This document shows, one piece after another, positions 10,240 through 23,193 of a stretch of DNA of 64,000 bases. Origin of the DNA: Chaetoderma sp. LZ-2023a (taxonomy: Eukaryota; Mollusca; Caudofoveata; Chaetodermatida; Chaetodermatidae); contig CM067370.1 of assembly GCA_034401795.1 (NCBI GenBank), positions 66,337,188 to 66,401,187 on the forward strand. The letters run 5' to 3'. Positions within the stretch are counted from its first letter, which is position 1, and every line of letters starts with the position of its first letter. The notes beneath the pieces were generated by a model. It saw nothing but the letters and a program-made list of their open reading frames with translations, searched no databases and was not told the DNA's origin. The position numbers were made by a program, and so were the translations under genes.

Positions 10240-10411
10240 AGACGAGTCTGACTGTGATTGGGAATTGACTCGGTACCTGCGGCTATGGTATTCCCGGACA
10301 CAGTATGGGCAGGACCAGGAGAGTGCGGAGTTTTAATTGTTTATTTTGAGCTAGACTAGATAATAGACATTATCATAATAGTACATCTGGTAAGTATTAT
10401 TCGAAGTAGAA
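10240..10411 (-). repeat. 5' inverted terminal repeat of H
   Basis: Reverse complement of 3670-3823; it ends GGTAAGTATTATTCGAAGT, then AGAA. The outer 15 bp are matched only in the ICR. Confidence 0.9.
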
Positions 10412-12023
10412 TTCACGATCAGGTGTTTTTATTATTACTATTGAAAGCTTATAATGAATGCTCCGCGACAAAGACCACGCGATTAGGCACATGACCAATT
10501 AATGGACAAACCAGGTCTGAAGACGCGATCAGCTGCGCGCGTGTATGCGTGTATAAAGATAAAATGACCTGAATTTTTTTTAGCAATAAAATAGAGAATG
10601 TAGAATTGTAGATACGAATCGTCGATCACTGATTAAATTATTATACTTGACATGCAAAATTCTGGTACTGAAAGGTTAATTATTGAAAATGGTCAAGTTT
10701 TATAAGGAATTGACTAATCCACCCCCACCTGCCTGCCCAGCCCCCATTCCACCCCTTTAGAACATTGTCGACCTATTGACTGAGGCATGAAAGTCAATCA
10801 CACACTTCATCCTATAAACTGGACTTACCGGAGTTTTCTGAAAATAAATAATCATCAGCTATTTATACAGGTTATTTCAAAACAATTTGACTCAAAGTTG
10901 TTGCTGTCGATGTCAGTAACAACTTTTGGGTCATAAAGTTTTCAAACTAATCAGCTCTTTATTTATTATTTCCTTTAAATTATATTTCCATAAAGCCTCT
11001 GCATTCGTCTTGAAAGTGGTTAAATCATAGCCCTATAGATCGATGGCGCAATAGTCACCTGAGCCAATGACCCAGAACGCGTGAAATTAGTGAATACAAC
11101 ACATTCCACGCTATAAGATCTGCTGTCTTCTAGAAAAGATGATCTAAGAGTTATTAGTTATTAATAACGTGTCCGATTTTAGCTAAATATTTTGGAGACA
11201 ATTTGATTGGAAATTATTGTCATGGCGCAATAAGTTTTAATCAAATCATTTTCAATATAATCAGGCAGGCTTGTTTCATTGATATTGCGGTTGCCTTTAG
11301 CGCATTCAGCATATCAATGGTATTACTGGTAAAGACTGATCAATACTCACCCAAGCATACATTTATACACATGTGTGGGGTGAATTATTCTTGAACAAGC
11401 GAAGAATAGAGGGATTACAGTTATGGCTTCACCGGTTTAGTTAGATCACTTGAATTTATCGTCATAGTTAGCGAGTGAATTTATCCCGCTAGCATATTTG
11501 GATGGTCGTTGTTTTATTTATTGCCTTGTAATGACGTCAATCGCCTCATCAGCTTTGGAAAGCGAAGGTGGTATTCCAATAATATAATCAAAACGAGGCT
11601 GAGTTAAGTTTATTTGTGTTTTACAAATGGCTGCTATTTTGCGTATTCAACGTTGTCAGCAACTACGATTTTCAGATTTAACTTGTCTTCATTGGAACAA
11701 CATTTAATTGAGCATGGAAGGATAACTATACTAAGAACAGCAGGGCTATGTATATAACACATGGACATATATTTACTGCAATAATAGTGCCGAAAATGAT
11801 TGCTTTTGACTACCATGAATATGGAAATGAAGAGACCAGACTCGTCAAATTCGCATGAAATGCTTTATTATCAAATTATTACAATATATAAATTGTCAAT
11901 ACCGTCACTGACGGTATTTGACGATATTGGCATTTTTTTAGAAATGAGACGATAACGATAACGATAACAATAACAATAATATCGCAATTTTCCCGGTTTT
12001 ATCGGGAAACCGCTCAGCTCTAC
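10412..12023. other. AT-rich intron DNA between elements H and I
   Basis: No exon of UBE3B and no complete repeat was recognised. A short run of GATAAC/AATAAC units lies at about 11950-11985, next to the truncated left end of element I. Confidence 0.5.
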
Positions 12024-12129
12024 CAGGTACCGAGTCAATTCCCAATCACAGACAAATTCGTCTTATATTTGCCTTGACAAACAGCGAAAGCAGCTCAGCC
12101 TCACCTCAGCGGGGCGGCTGAGACAGGGC

Positions 12130-12236
12130 CAAAGTACATCTGCTAAGCATTAAGAATTCTCGTAGAAACAAAAGTGAATGCTTTTTTTATTCTACTTCGA
12201 ATAATACTTACCAGATGTACTATTATGATAAACTCC
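12130..12236 (-). repeat. ICR of copy I
   Basis: It keeps AAGAATTCTCGTAGAAAC and TTCTACTTCGAATAATACTT, complementary to the two family-2 termini, although this copy has lost its own left terminus. Confidence 0.8.
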
Positions 12237-12870
12237 GGATTTCGACAGCCAAGAACATCCAGTGGGAGGTGAGGCTCGAACCAGATCTCAACTACCAGCC
12301 GACAGAGAAGGTTGAGAAGACTAGAACCATGGAATACGCTTCGGTTCCGCCATCTGACCCATAGAGTGCTAAACTTTCATAGTCTAGCCTGCGCTCCCCC
12401 CTCATTTGTCCGCACAAATTCCAGAGGGCTGTCAAAAAGGGAGGCAACACCCACCAGACCCATGTCAGCCACAAGTCTCAGCTAGGGCAGTCTAGGAGAG
12501 TGCAAAGAAGCTACTACAACTTCTAATTTTGAAAAAACTATCAGTACATCGATTAGATTTTCAAATTTGAATGAGTCTAATGTCTGTTGCAATGAATAAG
12601 ATACTCTTGAACCAGACTATTTACTTAATCAGTCTGGTATTTCGACTGTAAGAAAACTAATATTAGTCACTTAATTAAAGACAACACTCACCATTTTCTG
12701 AGTGCTTGGTCTTTCTTGATCTTCACAGGAGCTCCGCCCAATCCACAGTCGTTGACAGAACATGTGCATCACCATTGTTCAGTGCATGTGGAAGAACCTT
12801 GCGATGTATGCGAAATTGTGGTCGGATGCGGCTTTATCTAAGATTCGACAAATTGGCGATGGCTACCGGA

Positions 12871-13846
12871 TTAAGTGCTGGAGATATCGCAAAGGTAGAA
12901 GTCAGTAAATGACGACTCGGCATACCATTGTGCTACAGACATCACCTCCTCTAAAGAGACACCCGTATAAAGGGCCGATGATGCTGCTAGTGCTCGGACC
13001 TCATGGGCATTCGCACGATCAATCTGCTTTCCTGTAGCGATTTTGTGCGACATCTGAATAGCATCGACTATCCAACGAGAAATGGTATCTTTCGAGGTGC
13101 ACAAATGAGGAGCTTTGAGACATAACCACAGAGACTTCGGGTTATCTCTCCACTCCTCAGTACGTTTCTTATACATTTTCAGACATCTGACAGGACACCA
13201 AGCAGAAGAGTTTGGGTCATGTCTAATTAAACTTGGCAAATTGATCGGCTGTCCTGGATATTTAAGTGACTGATTCTTTGCCAGGAAACAAAGACGTGGT
13301 AGTAGTCTCAAATTTTCACCCGTAACGACAAAACGGTCTTGTTCGGCAGAAAGCGCATGCATTTCGCTTCTCCTTCTCGCCGAAGCTGCTGCAACCAAGA
13401 AAACTGACTTAATAGTAAACAGTTTAATATCTATAGATCTAATTGGTTCAAAGGGAGCATGCCGTAAAACCTGTAGAACAAGAGATAGATTCCATGCTAG
13501 GATAGGAATTGGCTGTCTAGGTCGCAAATTGCTCATTCCTTTAATAACTTCATTTAAAGTGTCGTTCTCCACTCTTACAATGGCCAGACTGGGAACGACT
13601 GAAGCAAATGCAGACTTATATGTTGCTAGGGTTGACGGTACAACTTCGTATAAATGACACAAAACTTGCTACGTGTTGAACAGATGCAGAAAAGGGATTA
13701 ATATCTCTTCCCTTACACCATTCTGCAAATTTGTTGATTCTATAATTATAGGTCCTGGTGGTTGACCCCCTTCTGGCTGAAGCGACAAAGTTCCCTGCTT
13801 GCTCAGAAAAGCCACCCTTAACTGCACGCTGCTTGATAACATCCAT
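12871..13846 (-). pseudogene. Tyrosine recombinase of I
   Basis: Two frames cover it: 13616-13846 (GFSEQAGNFVASARRGSTTR) and 12871-13662 with SARRRSEMHALS, NAHEVRALAASSALY and AQWYAESSFTDFYL. The usual His near the nucleophile is Tyr (QWY for QWH). A frameshift lies at about 13650, where sequence is missing relative to H. Confidence 0.8.
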
Positions 13847-13850
13847 GCAG

Positions 13851-15720
13851 TCAATTGGAACATCTCCAGTCTGTCGTGGAGATAGACCTTTGTTCTGAGA
13901 GATCAGATCCCTTCTGTCTGGAAGAGGGATTGGATTGCAGACCAGAACGTCCAGCAGATCCGTAAACCATGATCGGCCTGGCCAATGATGGGCGATTAGT
14001 AGTACTTGGCATATGCCCTCTCTTATCTCTTATCTTTGCCAGAACTTTTGGGATGAGAATTGTTGGAGGATACGCATACGCGTACATTCCTTTCCAACTT
14101 ATCGCCAGTGTGTCTACTGCTAGAGCTAGCGGGTCCAGGATATGTGACACGTATGTGACCATCTTTGCATTTCCTTTCATTGCAAATAGATCCACATTTG
14201 GCTTGCCCCCAATGTTTGAAAAGAACCTCAGCTACCGATTGGTTGAGCTGCCATTCCGTCGGACGACAAATTGACCTTCGACTGAGAGCATCTGCTAGAA
14301 TGTTCAATCTTCCTGGAATGTGTGCTGCCCGAAGAATAATATTCCTCTCTTGGCACCACAGTAGAAGGTTCCAAATCATCATACACAACTCTGGTGATAT
14401 CGTCCCGCCCTGTCAGTTCAAATAAGACACCACTGTTGAGTTGTCTGTCCTTACTAGGACAATCTTGTCTCGGATAAATTCTCAAATTTTCCAAGTACTA
14501 ATGCCACCGCTAATAATTCGAGAACATTGATGTGTTTCTGCGCATTGGTCCAATCCCATTCCCCTGATACTGATAGATTGTCCAATACTGCTCCACAACC
14601 CGTCGTCGATGCATCTGTGAAGATGGACATCTGCGGTTGAGGAAGCTGCAGAGGAACACCTCGCAGGTGATTCTGTTCTGATAACCACCACTGAAGATGG
14701 TATATCAATGGTTCCGTTTTCTGAGACCAGAATGACATTAAGTACATTTTAATCGGTCTGCGCCCGAGTGCCGAATAACGAACAACCTTCTCCAGAGATA
14801 CTAGTAAACCCAGTATTCTGAGAAATTGACGCGCTGTCAGATAAGCTCCTAGAGAAACTGACTCCAGCACAGCAAACCAAACTCTTGACTCTGCTCTCCG
14901 CCAGATAAGCTTCAGAACCATCTTCAGTGGTGGTCCCTGAGATTGAAAAATATTCCCAGATATACAAACTCCTGGGATGGAGTCAACTCTGATTTCTCTA
15001 GATTCACAATCCATCCTAGGTCCTTTAGTAAGGCCAGGACTACCTCAAGATTGTTGCGCAGAATGACTGGATTCCCTGCCTTCAGTAGGCAGTCGTCTAT
15101 GTAAGTATGAACAGTGATGTTTCTCCTGCGAAGATAAGAAGTCATGGCAAGAACCACTTTGATGAAGACCCTCGGGGCTCTGGTCAGACCGAATGGAAGC
15201 GCATTGAATTCCCAAACATTGTCTTGGAAAACAGAGGTATTTTTTAAAAGGAATTGACATTGGAATATGAAAATATGCATCCTTCAGATCTATCGATACT
15301 GCCAACATGCCTTTTCTCAGCCCTGTCACCACCGTTGCTAGTCTCCATCTATTGGTGATTTTGGTGAAAGAATGAATTTGTTCAGCGGTTTGAAGTTGGA
15401 AATCAGTCTCCAACCTCTGGTGCTTTTCGGAACTAGGAACATGATCGAATAGAAGCCTAGGGAGGACTGACTGCGGACTTGATGAATCGCGTTCTTCTGC
15501 TGAAGATCTTTGATTTCTGAGCAAATGCCATCTAGACAATCGGATTCCCTTGGAACGGGAGTCCAAACTGTAGTCGATGTTAACGGAACTAACGATTGAC
15601 GGATGAGCCAGTCCGGTTCGTAGCCATTTCTTAACCAATGACAGGCTAAACAATCTTGCACGACCTGTTCCCACTGGTTTGAGAACAGTTGAAGTCTGCC
15701 TCCGACGGTAGGAATCTGCA
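13851..15720 (-). pseudogene. RT - RNase H - methyltransferase-like ORF of I, multiply broken
   Basis: RT, RNase H and methyltransferase-like motifs are scattered over several frames: DAYFHIPMSIPF, LPFGLTRAPRVF, TYIDDCLLKA (Cys for Trp after the DD), IFTDASTTGCGAVLD, AHIPGRLNILADALSRR, YAYAYPPTILIPK. At least five frame changes separate them, so no functional enzyme is possible. Confidence 0.85.
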
Positions 15721-17735
15721 CACAACTCGCGGTCGACATTGCACGATAAGACGCTAATTCGCTTGGGTGAAGTCTCGACTGCCTTCGTTCCTGGCGCCAC
15801 CAGAACGGGTCCCGCCGGAAACCCGTCAGGACCGCCCCCACGGCCACCTCGCGCTTCTTGGAATAAGACGGTCTGGGACCGCCGCTACGGCCATCCTTAC
15901 GATAGCCACTGTGAACCGAACTGCCACCCTTCCTATCCTCCTCATACGGCCTCTTGTTAGAGGACTTGTATGAGGATGAACGGCCAGGTCCCTGTGAACC
16001 GGATGCCCAATGGGCATCACGGCCAGAAGGATGGAAGGGCGATCTCTGGCGCTGCCTCTGTTGCTCCTGACGATGCTGCTTGTAGGACTGCTGCGGCTGA
16101 GTCCTCTTCATCGACTTCCACAACTTGCCGACTACTTCTTGTTCTGCAGTAACCTTGGATAGAGCTTGCCGTGCCGAGCTGCCAAACAAGCCCGGACCAA
16201 TGAAGGGTGCCGAAGTTAACGCAGCCCTCATTTCAGGTCCTCGTTCTATGCAATCGAGAACCATTCTCTGCCGCTCCGCCAATGTTCTGGTGATCACCCT
16301 GGCCAGGCAATCCTGGCACAAGCGCATGACAACTCCGGGAGCAGCCTCTGGTACTTCCCCACCTTCCGCCGCATCCTCAATGAGAGTTAACTCATTAAAA
16401 GGATCTTTGTTAGCCTGGGAAAGCAAAGGTCGAGAACGACCCTTATATTTCCCAGCCAACGGCCTATTCAATGCCTCTCTTTCCCCGACTGAAAGCCAAG
16501 GAACATGAGCATATTGATGATAGACCTGCTCTGGAAAGCGGACCCTACTCCTAATCCCCTTAGGGGCCTTGGACAGTGAATAATCTGGCTGAACCCGATG
16601 GTACGCTGCAACTTCCAACATATCAGAAGTCTGTGTGTCCAATGGGAGCGTCGGCATGGCTGAAGAGCCACTTGACAGAGCGCTAGCCGCTCGCTCTGAC
16701 ATCCGTTCCCTCGCCAGATCGCGCTGAGATCCTTGATCTGATGCCAACCCGAGACGGTCGGACATCCAGCCAAGGACCTGCACCCATTCAGCTTCGGTGC
16801 AGAATGAAGATTCGTCCATTAAAGGAATACCATTTTCATCCTCCCTCTCACCCTTGGATGAGTAGGCCACCGACGATCCATGCTGAGAGCTATGGACCAG
16901 ACATCTTTCAACACGAATTGGATCCATAGCCCAACTACTTGCGGTTCCAGTATCTAGCGAATCGCCAGACATGGATTCACCACAGTCCATCGGCTCCAGA
17001 ATGGGAGCCGGGACTACAGCCGCTACTACGGCAGGCGACGGAATTCCGAGAGGAGCCATCCTCACCGCCCCCCTGATGCCAACGGGAGTTGTAAAACATG
17101 GCTCCAATGGCAACGCAGCTTGAGCGAGATCCGGGTGAAAGATGCCCGACGGAACGTCGACAACCCCCACCCCCCCCCCCCCCCGGGCCGGCAGACCTGT
17201 ACAAACCCCGCAGGAGAACAGTGGGAGGGACTAGTGTCTGCCACCTGAGAAAGCTCTGGCATGCCGGAGTCTTTCATCAGGAGGAAATCTTCTTCCTCCG
17301 CCGTCGGCTCTTGAGCCAAAGCAGAAGGAAGGACAAGTGCTCGTTCCTCCACAGAACTGACCAGACCACCGATAGGTTGTCCTGCACCAGCCTGCATCAT
17401 CGGAACCGTGGACTGGAAGGACTCGAACATCGCCTTGAATTGGGCCGCCCAAACACCCAAGGCCGAGTCCATACGCTCATTCAGGCGCTCTTCTAAACCT
17501 ATTATAGATGCCTGATCCACCTTGGCAACCTTGTCCCTCGCGATCCTCTCCAAACGCGCACGCCAATCACGATCGAACTCCGCCACCAACTCTGACGATC
17601 GCTTCGCACATACATCGCAAGGACTCCCAACCTTGCGCATGCAACGCAGTGATGACCGGAAAACTTCCATTTCATGAAACGGTTGCAACGCTGACAAAGG
17701 GTATCTGGTGGGGCTTTGCCCTGCCCCTTCACTTT
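15338..17735 (-). pseudogene. Gag-like ORF1 of I, in one frame with the RT start
   Basis: The N-terminal Cys/His module (DTLCQRCNRFMKWKFSGHHC) follows an acceptor at 17736. Frames 17062-17778 and 15338-17170 overlap around a poly-C tract (17165-17183), where slippage seems to have broken the frame. The second frame runs through the basic tail and on into RT (SELASYRAMSTASCVQI, LVPKSTRGWR) without a stop. In H this boundary needs a frame change. Confidence 0.75.
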
Positions 17736-18343
17736 CTGTGAACACAGTAAGAATTAAAACGCTGCACATGATATACAATGACGAGCAACACGCACAATTT
17801 ACTTGATTGTAATTTAAAATTACTTAGAAACATTAACTTTCTCATAGATTAATGATAATCAAGTCTTTAGGCAGGAAATATTTGAAGATTTTTAGAGTGA
17901 AATTTTAATAAACTTGACTTGCTAATTAACTAATGTTAAAATAGCCAAGAAATAAAGACTGATCGCTACAAACTCCCTCGTCAATGAAGCGAGAGCTAAA
18001 GAATGGCCTAAAACTGAGTGCATAGACACGCCAAGCCAAAACAACACGTTAATCAAGGAACATGAGAAATTAACCGAGTACCCGGATAAGATTAAACAGT
18101 TAACGGGTAACAGAGCGACTCCAACAATGGCCCATTCTAAAATAATGTGCCAATTTAAGGAAATTTTAATTAGTCATTACGGCACGAATTTATAAATTAT
18201 AGATTGATACAACCTGCCCCTGTGATGACTTTCCCTTTCCATCCATGAAGCCAGCAATGGAATAACACCAACACGCTAAGATCCGCTAAAAATTGACTAA
18301 TTTTGAGCACACGAAAACATGCGACTTTCAAAGTCAGCAAAAT

Positions 18344-18515
18344 AGACGAATCTGTCTGTGATTGGGAATTGACTCGGTACCTGGGCTATGGTAATTCCCA
18401 GACACAGCATGGGAAGGACCAGGAGAGTGCAGAGTTTTAATTGTTTATTTTGAGCTAGACTAGATAATAGACATTATCATAATAGTACATCTGGTAAGTA
18501 CTATTTGAAGTAGAA
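18344..18515 (-). repeat. 5' inverted terminal repeat of I
   Basis: About 93 percent like 10240-10411 by eye; it ends GGTAAGTACTATTTGAAGT, then AGAA. Confidence 0.85.
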
Positions 18516-18570
18516 ATTAGATGCTCTTGACCTATCCTGAGCATTAAATGATTAACACACCAATAAAGGA

Positions 18571-18797
18571 TTAACTCTTTAATGGTCAAACCACCGCAAA
18601 CAGCTTCTTGCACTGCTCTTAAGAAGTGACCAATTGCAGGCTAGGAGAATATTTTTGAAAATTTAGCACTCAAATGTTATCAAGCGAGCCATTCCATTGG
18701 TCAATTGTCAAAAATAGTCTTCTCTGGCTCTGCAAATAGACATTTTTTAATGAGAAAATGTGAATTTATTTTACCAAATTTGGCCATTTACGGGTTA
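18571..18797. repeat. Short dispersed repeat with TTAA-type ends, copy 1
   Basis: It begins TTAACTCTTTAATGG and ends near GGGTTAA. It shares order and many words (TCTGCAAATNGACATTTT, TTTTCAAAAATA) with 20473-20701 and 50265-50502. The ends resemble a piggyBac-type MITE. Confidence 0.45.
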
Positions 18798-19046
18798 AAA
18801 AAGAAATTAAACATGTCACTAATACACACGCTTGTGTATGCACATTCCTACACTCAACATTGTTATTATCTCACATCAAGAAGCTTGTCATTAATCCTGC
18901 TCAGAGTAGAGATTAAAGAACTGCCTTAGATCTGCTGAGAAATACTTAACTATCAACAAGCATTCAGATAGGCTTAGATTAAACTATGTGTATACAAAGT
19001 GCTTATAGATACATCAAGGACATCATTGTAACATGTTGCTACTTAC

Positions 19047-19171
19047 TTGTTTTCATTAGTGACAGGAATCACCTTGCCTCCTGGAACCAGTTCATGTGTG
19101 ACCAGCTTGCCCAGGAAATCCTCATCACACGAGAACGTTAAGTCAAGGTCGTTTATGTCTGCATCATAATG
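19047..19171 (-). CDS. UBE3B: UBE3B exon i (HECT N-lobe), last exon found
   Basis: Acceptor TTTCTGCAG and donor GTAAGT bound 125 nt; the exon ends after two bases of a Lys codon. It reads [19 protein letters not shown], then [19 protein letters not shown]. The remaining HECT exons (ISYIHL onward, including the catalytic Cys) were not found between 1 and 19046. Confidence 0.93.
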
Positions 19172-19729
19172 CTGCAGAAACATTGACAATGGCAAGGGAT
19201 TGTGATACATTTTTCATATATTGACGATTAAAAGCTAAGAATATACATTTGTTGAATTCTTAAAACTAAATTAATTGAAATCTTTAGCATTCATTTCAGA
19301 AATAACCTCAAAAAATTTAAATTATAGAACTTACTTATAATTTTGGTCCATATGATTTCTTGACATTAATATACATGTAAATGGACAGGAAGAAAACGGG
19401 CTAATCACAAACAAACCTAAATGTTTCATATGCACAAACAAAGACTATTCAGGAACACCCGATAAACCCAACAGTTACTGCTATCTTTCAACCTAGAACA
19501 AGCAGGTCCATGCAACATTGGAGGGCAGGGCCTTATCCATGACACCGTAAGAAGGAGTCTGGCCAGCAACATTTCTAATACCAGAATACTATTTGGAAGC
19601 CTGGAAAGGCTTAGATGTCAGAGCAGCGCTCCATCTGAGTGATCGCAGAAAAAACAAGGCATATCAGTAAACTGATGCATGCTCCCTAGAGGCATACTCC
19701 ATAGGGACACTGTATCAACTATGGTCCAG

Positions 19730-20400
19730 ACAAAAATTATCTCTAATGTTCATTGAACCATGAAAAGTACATCAAACGCATGTTCAGTGAAGCATGAAGA
19801 GCAGGTCACAACTTTTCATATGCGACACACCGTCAGCATATAATACATCTATACACCAGTTTTAATTCCAGTATGCTAAAAACTCTTGAAATTATAGCCT
19901 GGACTAACACATTCTGTAATGTTCAATGAACCATGAAAAGTAGGTCGAAGGTAGGTCATGCTGAAATACTCTTCATAGACTGTACACCTCCTCCCTAAGA
20001 TACATCCGCATATCAAGCTTAGTTCCTGTATATTAAAAACCCTTGAAGCTATAGCCCGAACAAAAGTTTTCTGTGATGTTCAATGAACCATGAAAAGTGG
20101 GTCAAAAGTCGGCCACACTGACCTACTTTTCATGCACTGCACACGGAGATGCATCCATATATCACATTTAGTTCTCGTATAGCAAATATTTTTGAAACTA
20201 CAGCTTGGACAAAAGATTTTGGTAATATTCAATGAACAGTGAAAAGTTGGTCATGCTGACCTACCTTTAACACACTGCACATCTACTACATAAGATGTAT
20301 CCACATACCATGTTTCATAATTGTGCATTTAAAAGTCTTGAAACTATGGTCCAGACAAGCTTGTAGAGGGCAAATGGATGGATGAACGGATGGATAAAAC
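19730..20400. repeat. Diverged tandem repeat, 'tgaaccatgaaaagt' type
   Basis: Four units start with ATGTTCAATGAACCATGAAA-like sequence at about 19746, 19919, 20077 and 20225, a spacing of 148-173 bp. Single diverged units occur near 23735, 23875 and 23990. I remember similar repeats in bivalve genomes. No coding capacity. Confidence 0.6.
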
Positions 20401-20472
20401 GGCGACTATATGATCCATCGAAATTTTTCGCGGACCATAATTAAAGTACTGAGATAGCTTTCCTCTGTAGAC

Positions 20473-20701
20473 CTAACTCTTTAATGATGAAGTTGCCCAA
20501 AAATTCCTTCTGTAGTGGTCTTGAGAAATGTCCAGTTGTAGAAAAATATTAAGACAATTTGTGGAAATTCACCGCTGAAATACTCGAGCCAGTGTTTCCA
20601 ATTGAAAATTTTCAAAAATAATTTTCTCTTTTTCTGCAAATTGAGATTTTAAACAAGCCAATTAGAATTTTCTTGATTAAGTTTTACCATTAAATGGTTA
20701 A
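20473..20701. repeat. Short dispersed repeat with TTAA-type ends, copy 2
   Basis: Diverged relative of 18571-18797 and 50265-50502: CTAACTCTTTAATG at the left, TTAAATGGTTAA at the right. Confidence 0.4.
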
Positions 20702-21101
20702 ATAAGAACAGCACAGAGATAAGAAAAGTTATCACATATAGAACTTGATATCTGTTTGATAAACAGCTTCAAAATAAACAATGCCATACACCGTAGTTAA
20801 TGTACTATGTGTACTTTGAGTAGGGAAGAATGGAAATACCATGCCTGACAAAACAAATTTTGTTTTCCCACTAACTTGAGCACTTCAGCTCCAACATTGT
20901 ATGCAGAGGCATGCTACATAGCAGAAAATCAGTTTATTAGTTTGATATACAGATCATCATCCTCTTTTGATACATCACGGTACTTTCTAACCAGAAATGT
21001 GGTTGCAATGAAACCATGAAGCTAGACTTCACGACTTTGCAATGACCTATGATGCTTGACTTGACATAAAATAAATATAGAAGGCCTATCAATAACCTTA
21101 T

Positions 21102-21140
21102 CAACAAGAGACCCAAAGGCCTGTAATGCTTACCTGAACC
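21102..21140. repeat. 'aacaagagaccca' repeat, copy 1
   Basis: AACAAGAGACCCAAAGGCCT followed by TTACCTGA. A second copy starts at 23515. The motif resembles a dispersed mollusc repeat remembered from other genomes. Confidence 0.4.
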
Positions 21141-21234
21141 ATTAGCATTTGAACCACTTGCACTTAAATTCTGGTAGACATGATAGAGAATTTTCAGAAA
21201 AATCAGATGGCCACCAAAGAAATTGACCAACCAA

Positions 21235-21750
21235 AATTCTCGTTTGATATGTTGACGCCTCCCATGATAGGATCATTCCACCAAAGTTTCGTTGAAATTG
21301 GGCCACTAGCTAAGGAGTAACATTTTCAATGGTTCTGGAAATTACAAAAAAATCCAAATGGCCACCAATAAAATTGACCAACTAAAATTCTGAACAGTAG
21401 TTGTAGAGAGGACCACTATAGAATTCTTCCAGCCAAATTTGGATAAAATCCACAAAGCGGTTATGTATTTTGACAATTTCCGGTACATTTTTTATAAAAT
21501 TAGATTTTCACAAAAAAAAATCTACTCATTCAAATTCTGAACAGATGTTCTGGAGCCTACCGCGATAGGGTCTGTTCAGCCAACTAGGGTTAAAATCTGT
21601 CAAAGGGTTAATGTGGAGTAGCATTTTGACAATTTCCGGTAAATTTTTTATAAAATCAAAGGTTTTCACCAAAACACTTGACCAAGCAAAAAAACTGCAT
21701 ACAAGTTCTGAAGCCTAGCCCCATAGGGTCCTTCCAGCCAAATCCATTCG
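21235..21750. repeat. Diverged tandem repeat around 'tttgacaatttccggt'
   Basis: Three to four units of about 130-150 bp share TTTGACAATTTCCGGT, TTTTTTATAAAAT, AAATTCTGAACAG and a CAGCCAA word. Related units lie at 24110-24420. Confidence 0.55.
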
Positions 21751-21774
21751 TATTAGTAACCTTTGACCTTTTGA

Positions 21775-22215
21775 TCCATTGTGTGATGCCGTGTCATTAT
21801 AAGGAGGCATGTCGCCAAGTTTGGGCCCAGTATGATTAACCAAATAGGAGATATAAACAGAAAGGTTGAGCTAAACTGAAAATGTTAAAGTTGAAAAAGG
21901 TATTTAACAAGGTCACAGTGACCTTGACCATAGACCTTTTGGGCACAAAGTCATTATGTGATGCCATGTCATTATAAGGAGGCATGTGTCCAAGTTTGGG
22001 TCCAGAATGATTAACCAACCATGAGATATAAAAAGAAAAGTTGAGCTAAACAGAAAATGTTAAAGTTGAAAAAGATTTTTACCAAGGTCGACCTTTGGAC
22101 ATCAAGGTCATTGACTGATGGCATGTCATTTTAAGGAAGCATGTGCCCAAGTTTGGGTCCAGTATGATTAACCAAATCTGAGATATAAACAGAAAAGTTG
22201 AACTAAACACAAATT
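21775..22215. repeat. Diverged tandem repeat around 'aaggaggcatgt'
   Basis: Two and a half units of about 175 bp contain TGATGCCATGTCATTATAAG, CAAGTTTGGG, ATGATTAACCAA and AACAGAAAAGTTGA. A partial unit lies at 24587-24740. Confidence 0.6.
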
Positions 22216-23055
22216 GGACTACGACGACGTGCATGGTATCGCAATAGCTCATTTTACTTTGTACGGTCCAGCTAAAAACAAGGTCAGTAAGATGGGCTAA
22301 TTGTTAAAGTCCCTCCCATAAGTTGAGAGCACTATTTGGGCAGCCAGCTATGTGGGGGCCACAGATCTGGTGGAAGTGCTACAGAAATCTCACAACTGAG
22401 ACATAGATACTATTTATACAATTAGACTGCCACTGATGCTGATAGGTGAGGTACAATCTGTACACCTGTACAGCCCACCACCATGCCAGGTGCATAACTG
22501 ATAGAAGGTATGACATCAGGGCGACTGACTGCAGTGTTGACATGTGACATCTACTATTTATAAGATGAGATGGTTGTCACTATATCTAAGTAATGTGCTC
22601 CCAGAGTGTGAGATCTTTTACATCACTCCCACCACCATGACACAAATACATTCAAGACAGGAGTGACTTTTTACTGTCCCCTCAAGACCGGTACCGAACA
22701 TGTTTATACACCTATTCACATGTCTAAATGCGGGATCAATAATGAGTCTCAGGATTGCAATCTCACAGTAGAAGCACACATAGTAACCACAGTAACAACG
22801 CCATAGCTGCCACCTTCATACGTTCTACCTCAGAGACTAGATATGAAAAGTCCTATATGATGTATAAAACATTTTGTTGTATATTTTGTAACTAATTTGA
22901 TTAGAATCACCAAATTTTCAGCAGTTTCCTTGTAATAATATTGCTATACTTGGACATCCGAGCTCAAATGATCAAGGCATGTACACATCAGTACTATGAT
23001 CATATCACAAAGCGTAGTATTTTTTCATACCACTCTAAGCAGTGAGTACACTTAC
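22216..23055. other. UBE3B intron, unique-looking part
   Basis: No gene, RNA or repeat recognised beyond short AT-rich runs. Confidence 0.4.
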
Positions 23056-23193
23056 TTTGACATAAGTAAGGCTCTTATATAGCTCAGCATCAAGTGAAGG
23101 CAATTCATCCAAAAAGCTGTAATTTGCACTGTGCTGGTGTCCGAGTATTTGTGTCAGAAAGAACAGAGCAAACGGAACATCAACAACAATACC
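23056..23193 (-). CDS. UBE3B: UBE3B exon h (HECT N-lobe)
   Basis: Forty-six codons in phase 0, acceptor ATTTCAG and donor GTAAGT. It reads [20 protein letters not shown], then [19 protein letters not shown]. The intron before it spans 17 kb because of the D/E/B composite element. Confidence 0.93.

Larger units (their letters stand above)
3627..10411 (-). mobile_element. DIRS family 2, copy H (full length, 6.8 kb)
   Basis: A second DIRS family lies on the minus strand, bounded by inverted terminal repeats of about 170-197 bp, with an ICR near the 3' end. Gene order is Gag-like ORF1, RT-RNase H-methyltransferase-like ORF and tyrosine recombinase, as in family 1. The proteins are alignable but clearly divergent (for example NLPSLTRHDPNSS against ILPALTRYDPNSK in the recombinase). 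No target-site duplication is seen. Gag and the recombinase each carry a frameshift, so the copy is probably not autonomous, though RT is intact. Confidence 0.93.
12024..18515 (-). mobile_element. DIRS family 2, copy I (3' terminus truncated, degenerate)
   Basis: It is collinear with H but its 3' terminal repeat begins only at CAGGTACCGAGTC, so about 160 bp of the terminus are missing. The ICR, all ORF regions and the 5' terminal repeat remain. Several frameshifts and deletions break RT, Gag and recombinase, so it is older than H. Confidence 0.9.

Noticed and set aside
11203-11394. Small open frames at 11203-11394 and 11634-11816
   Set aside because: Short, AT-rich, no recognisable domain or splice context.
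1-19046. Remaining HECT exons with the catalytic Cys
   Set aside because: I looked for ISYIHL- and GF(A/V)-type segments on the minus strand between the elements (3319-3626, 10412-12023, 18516-19046) and saw none.
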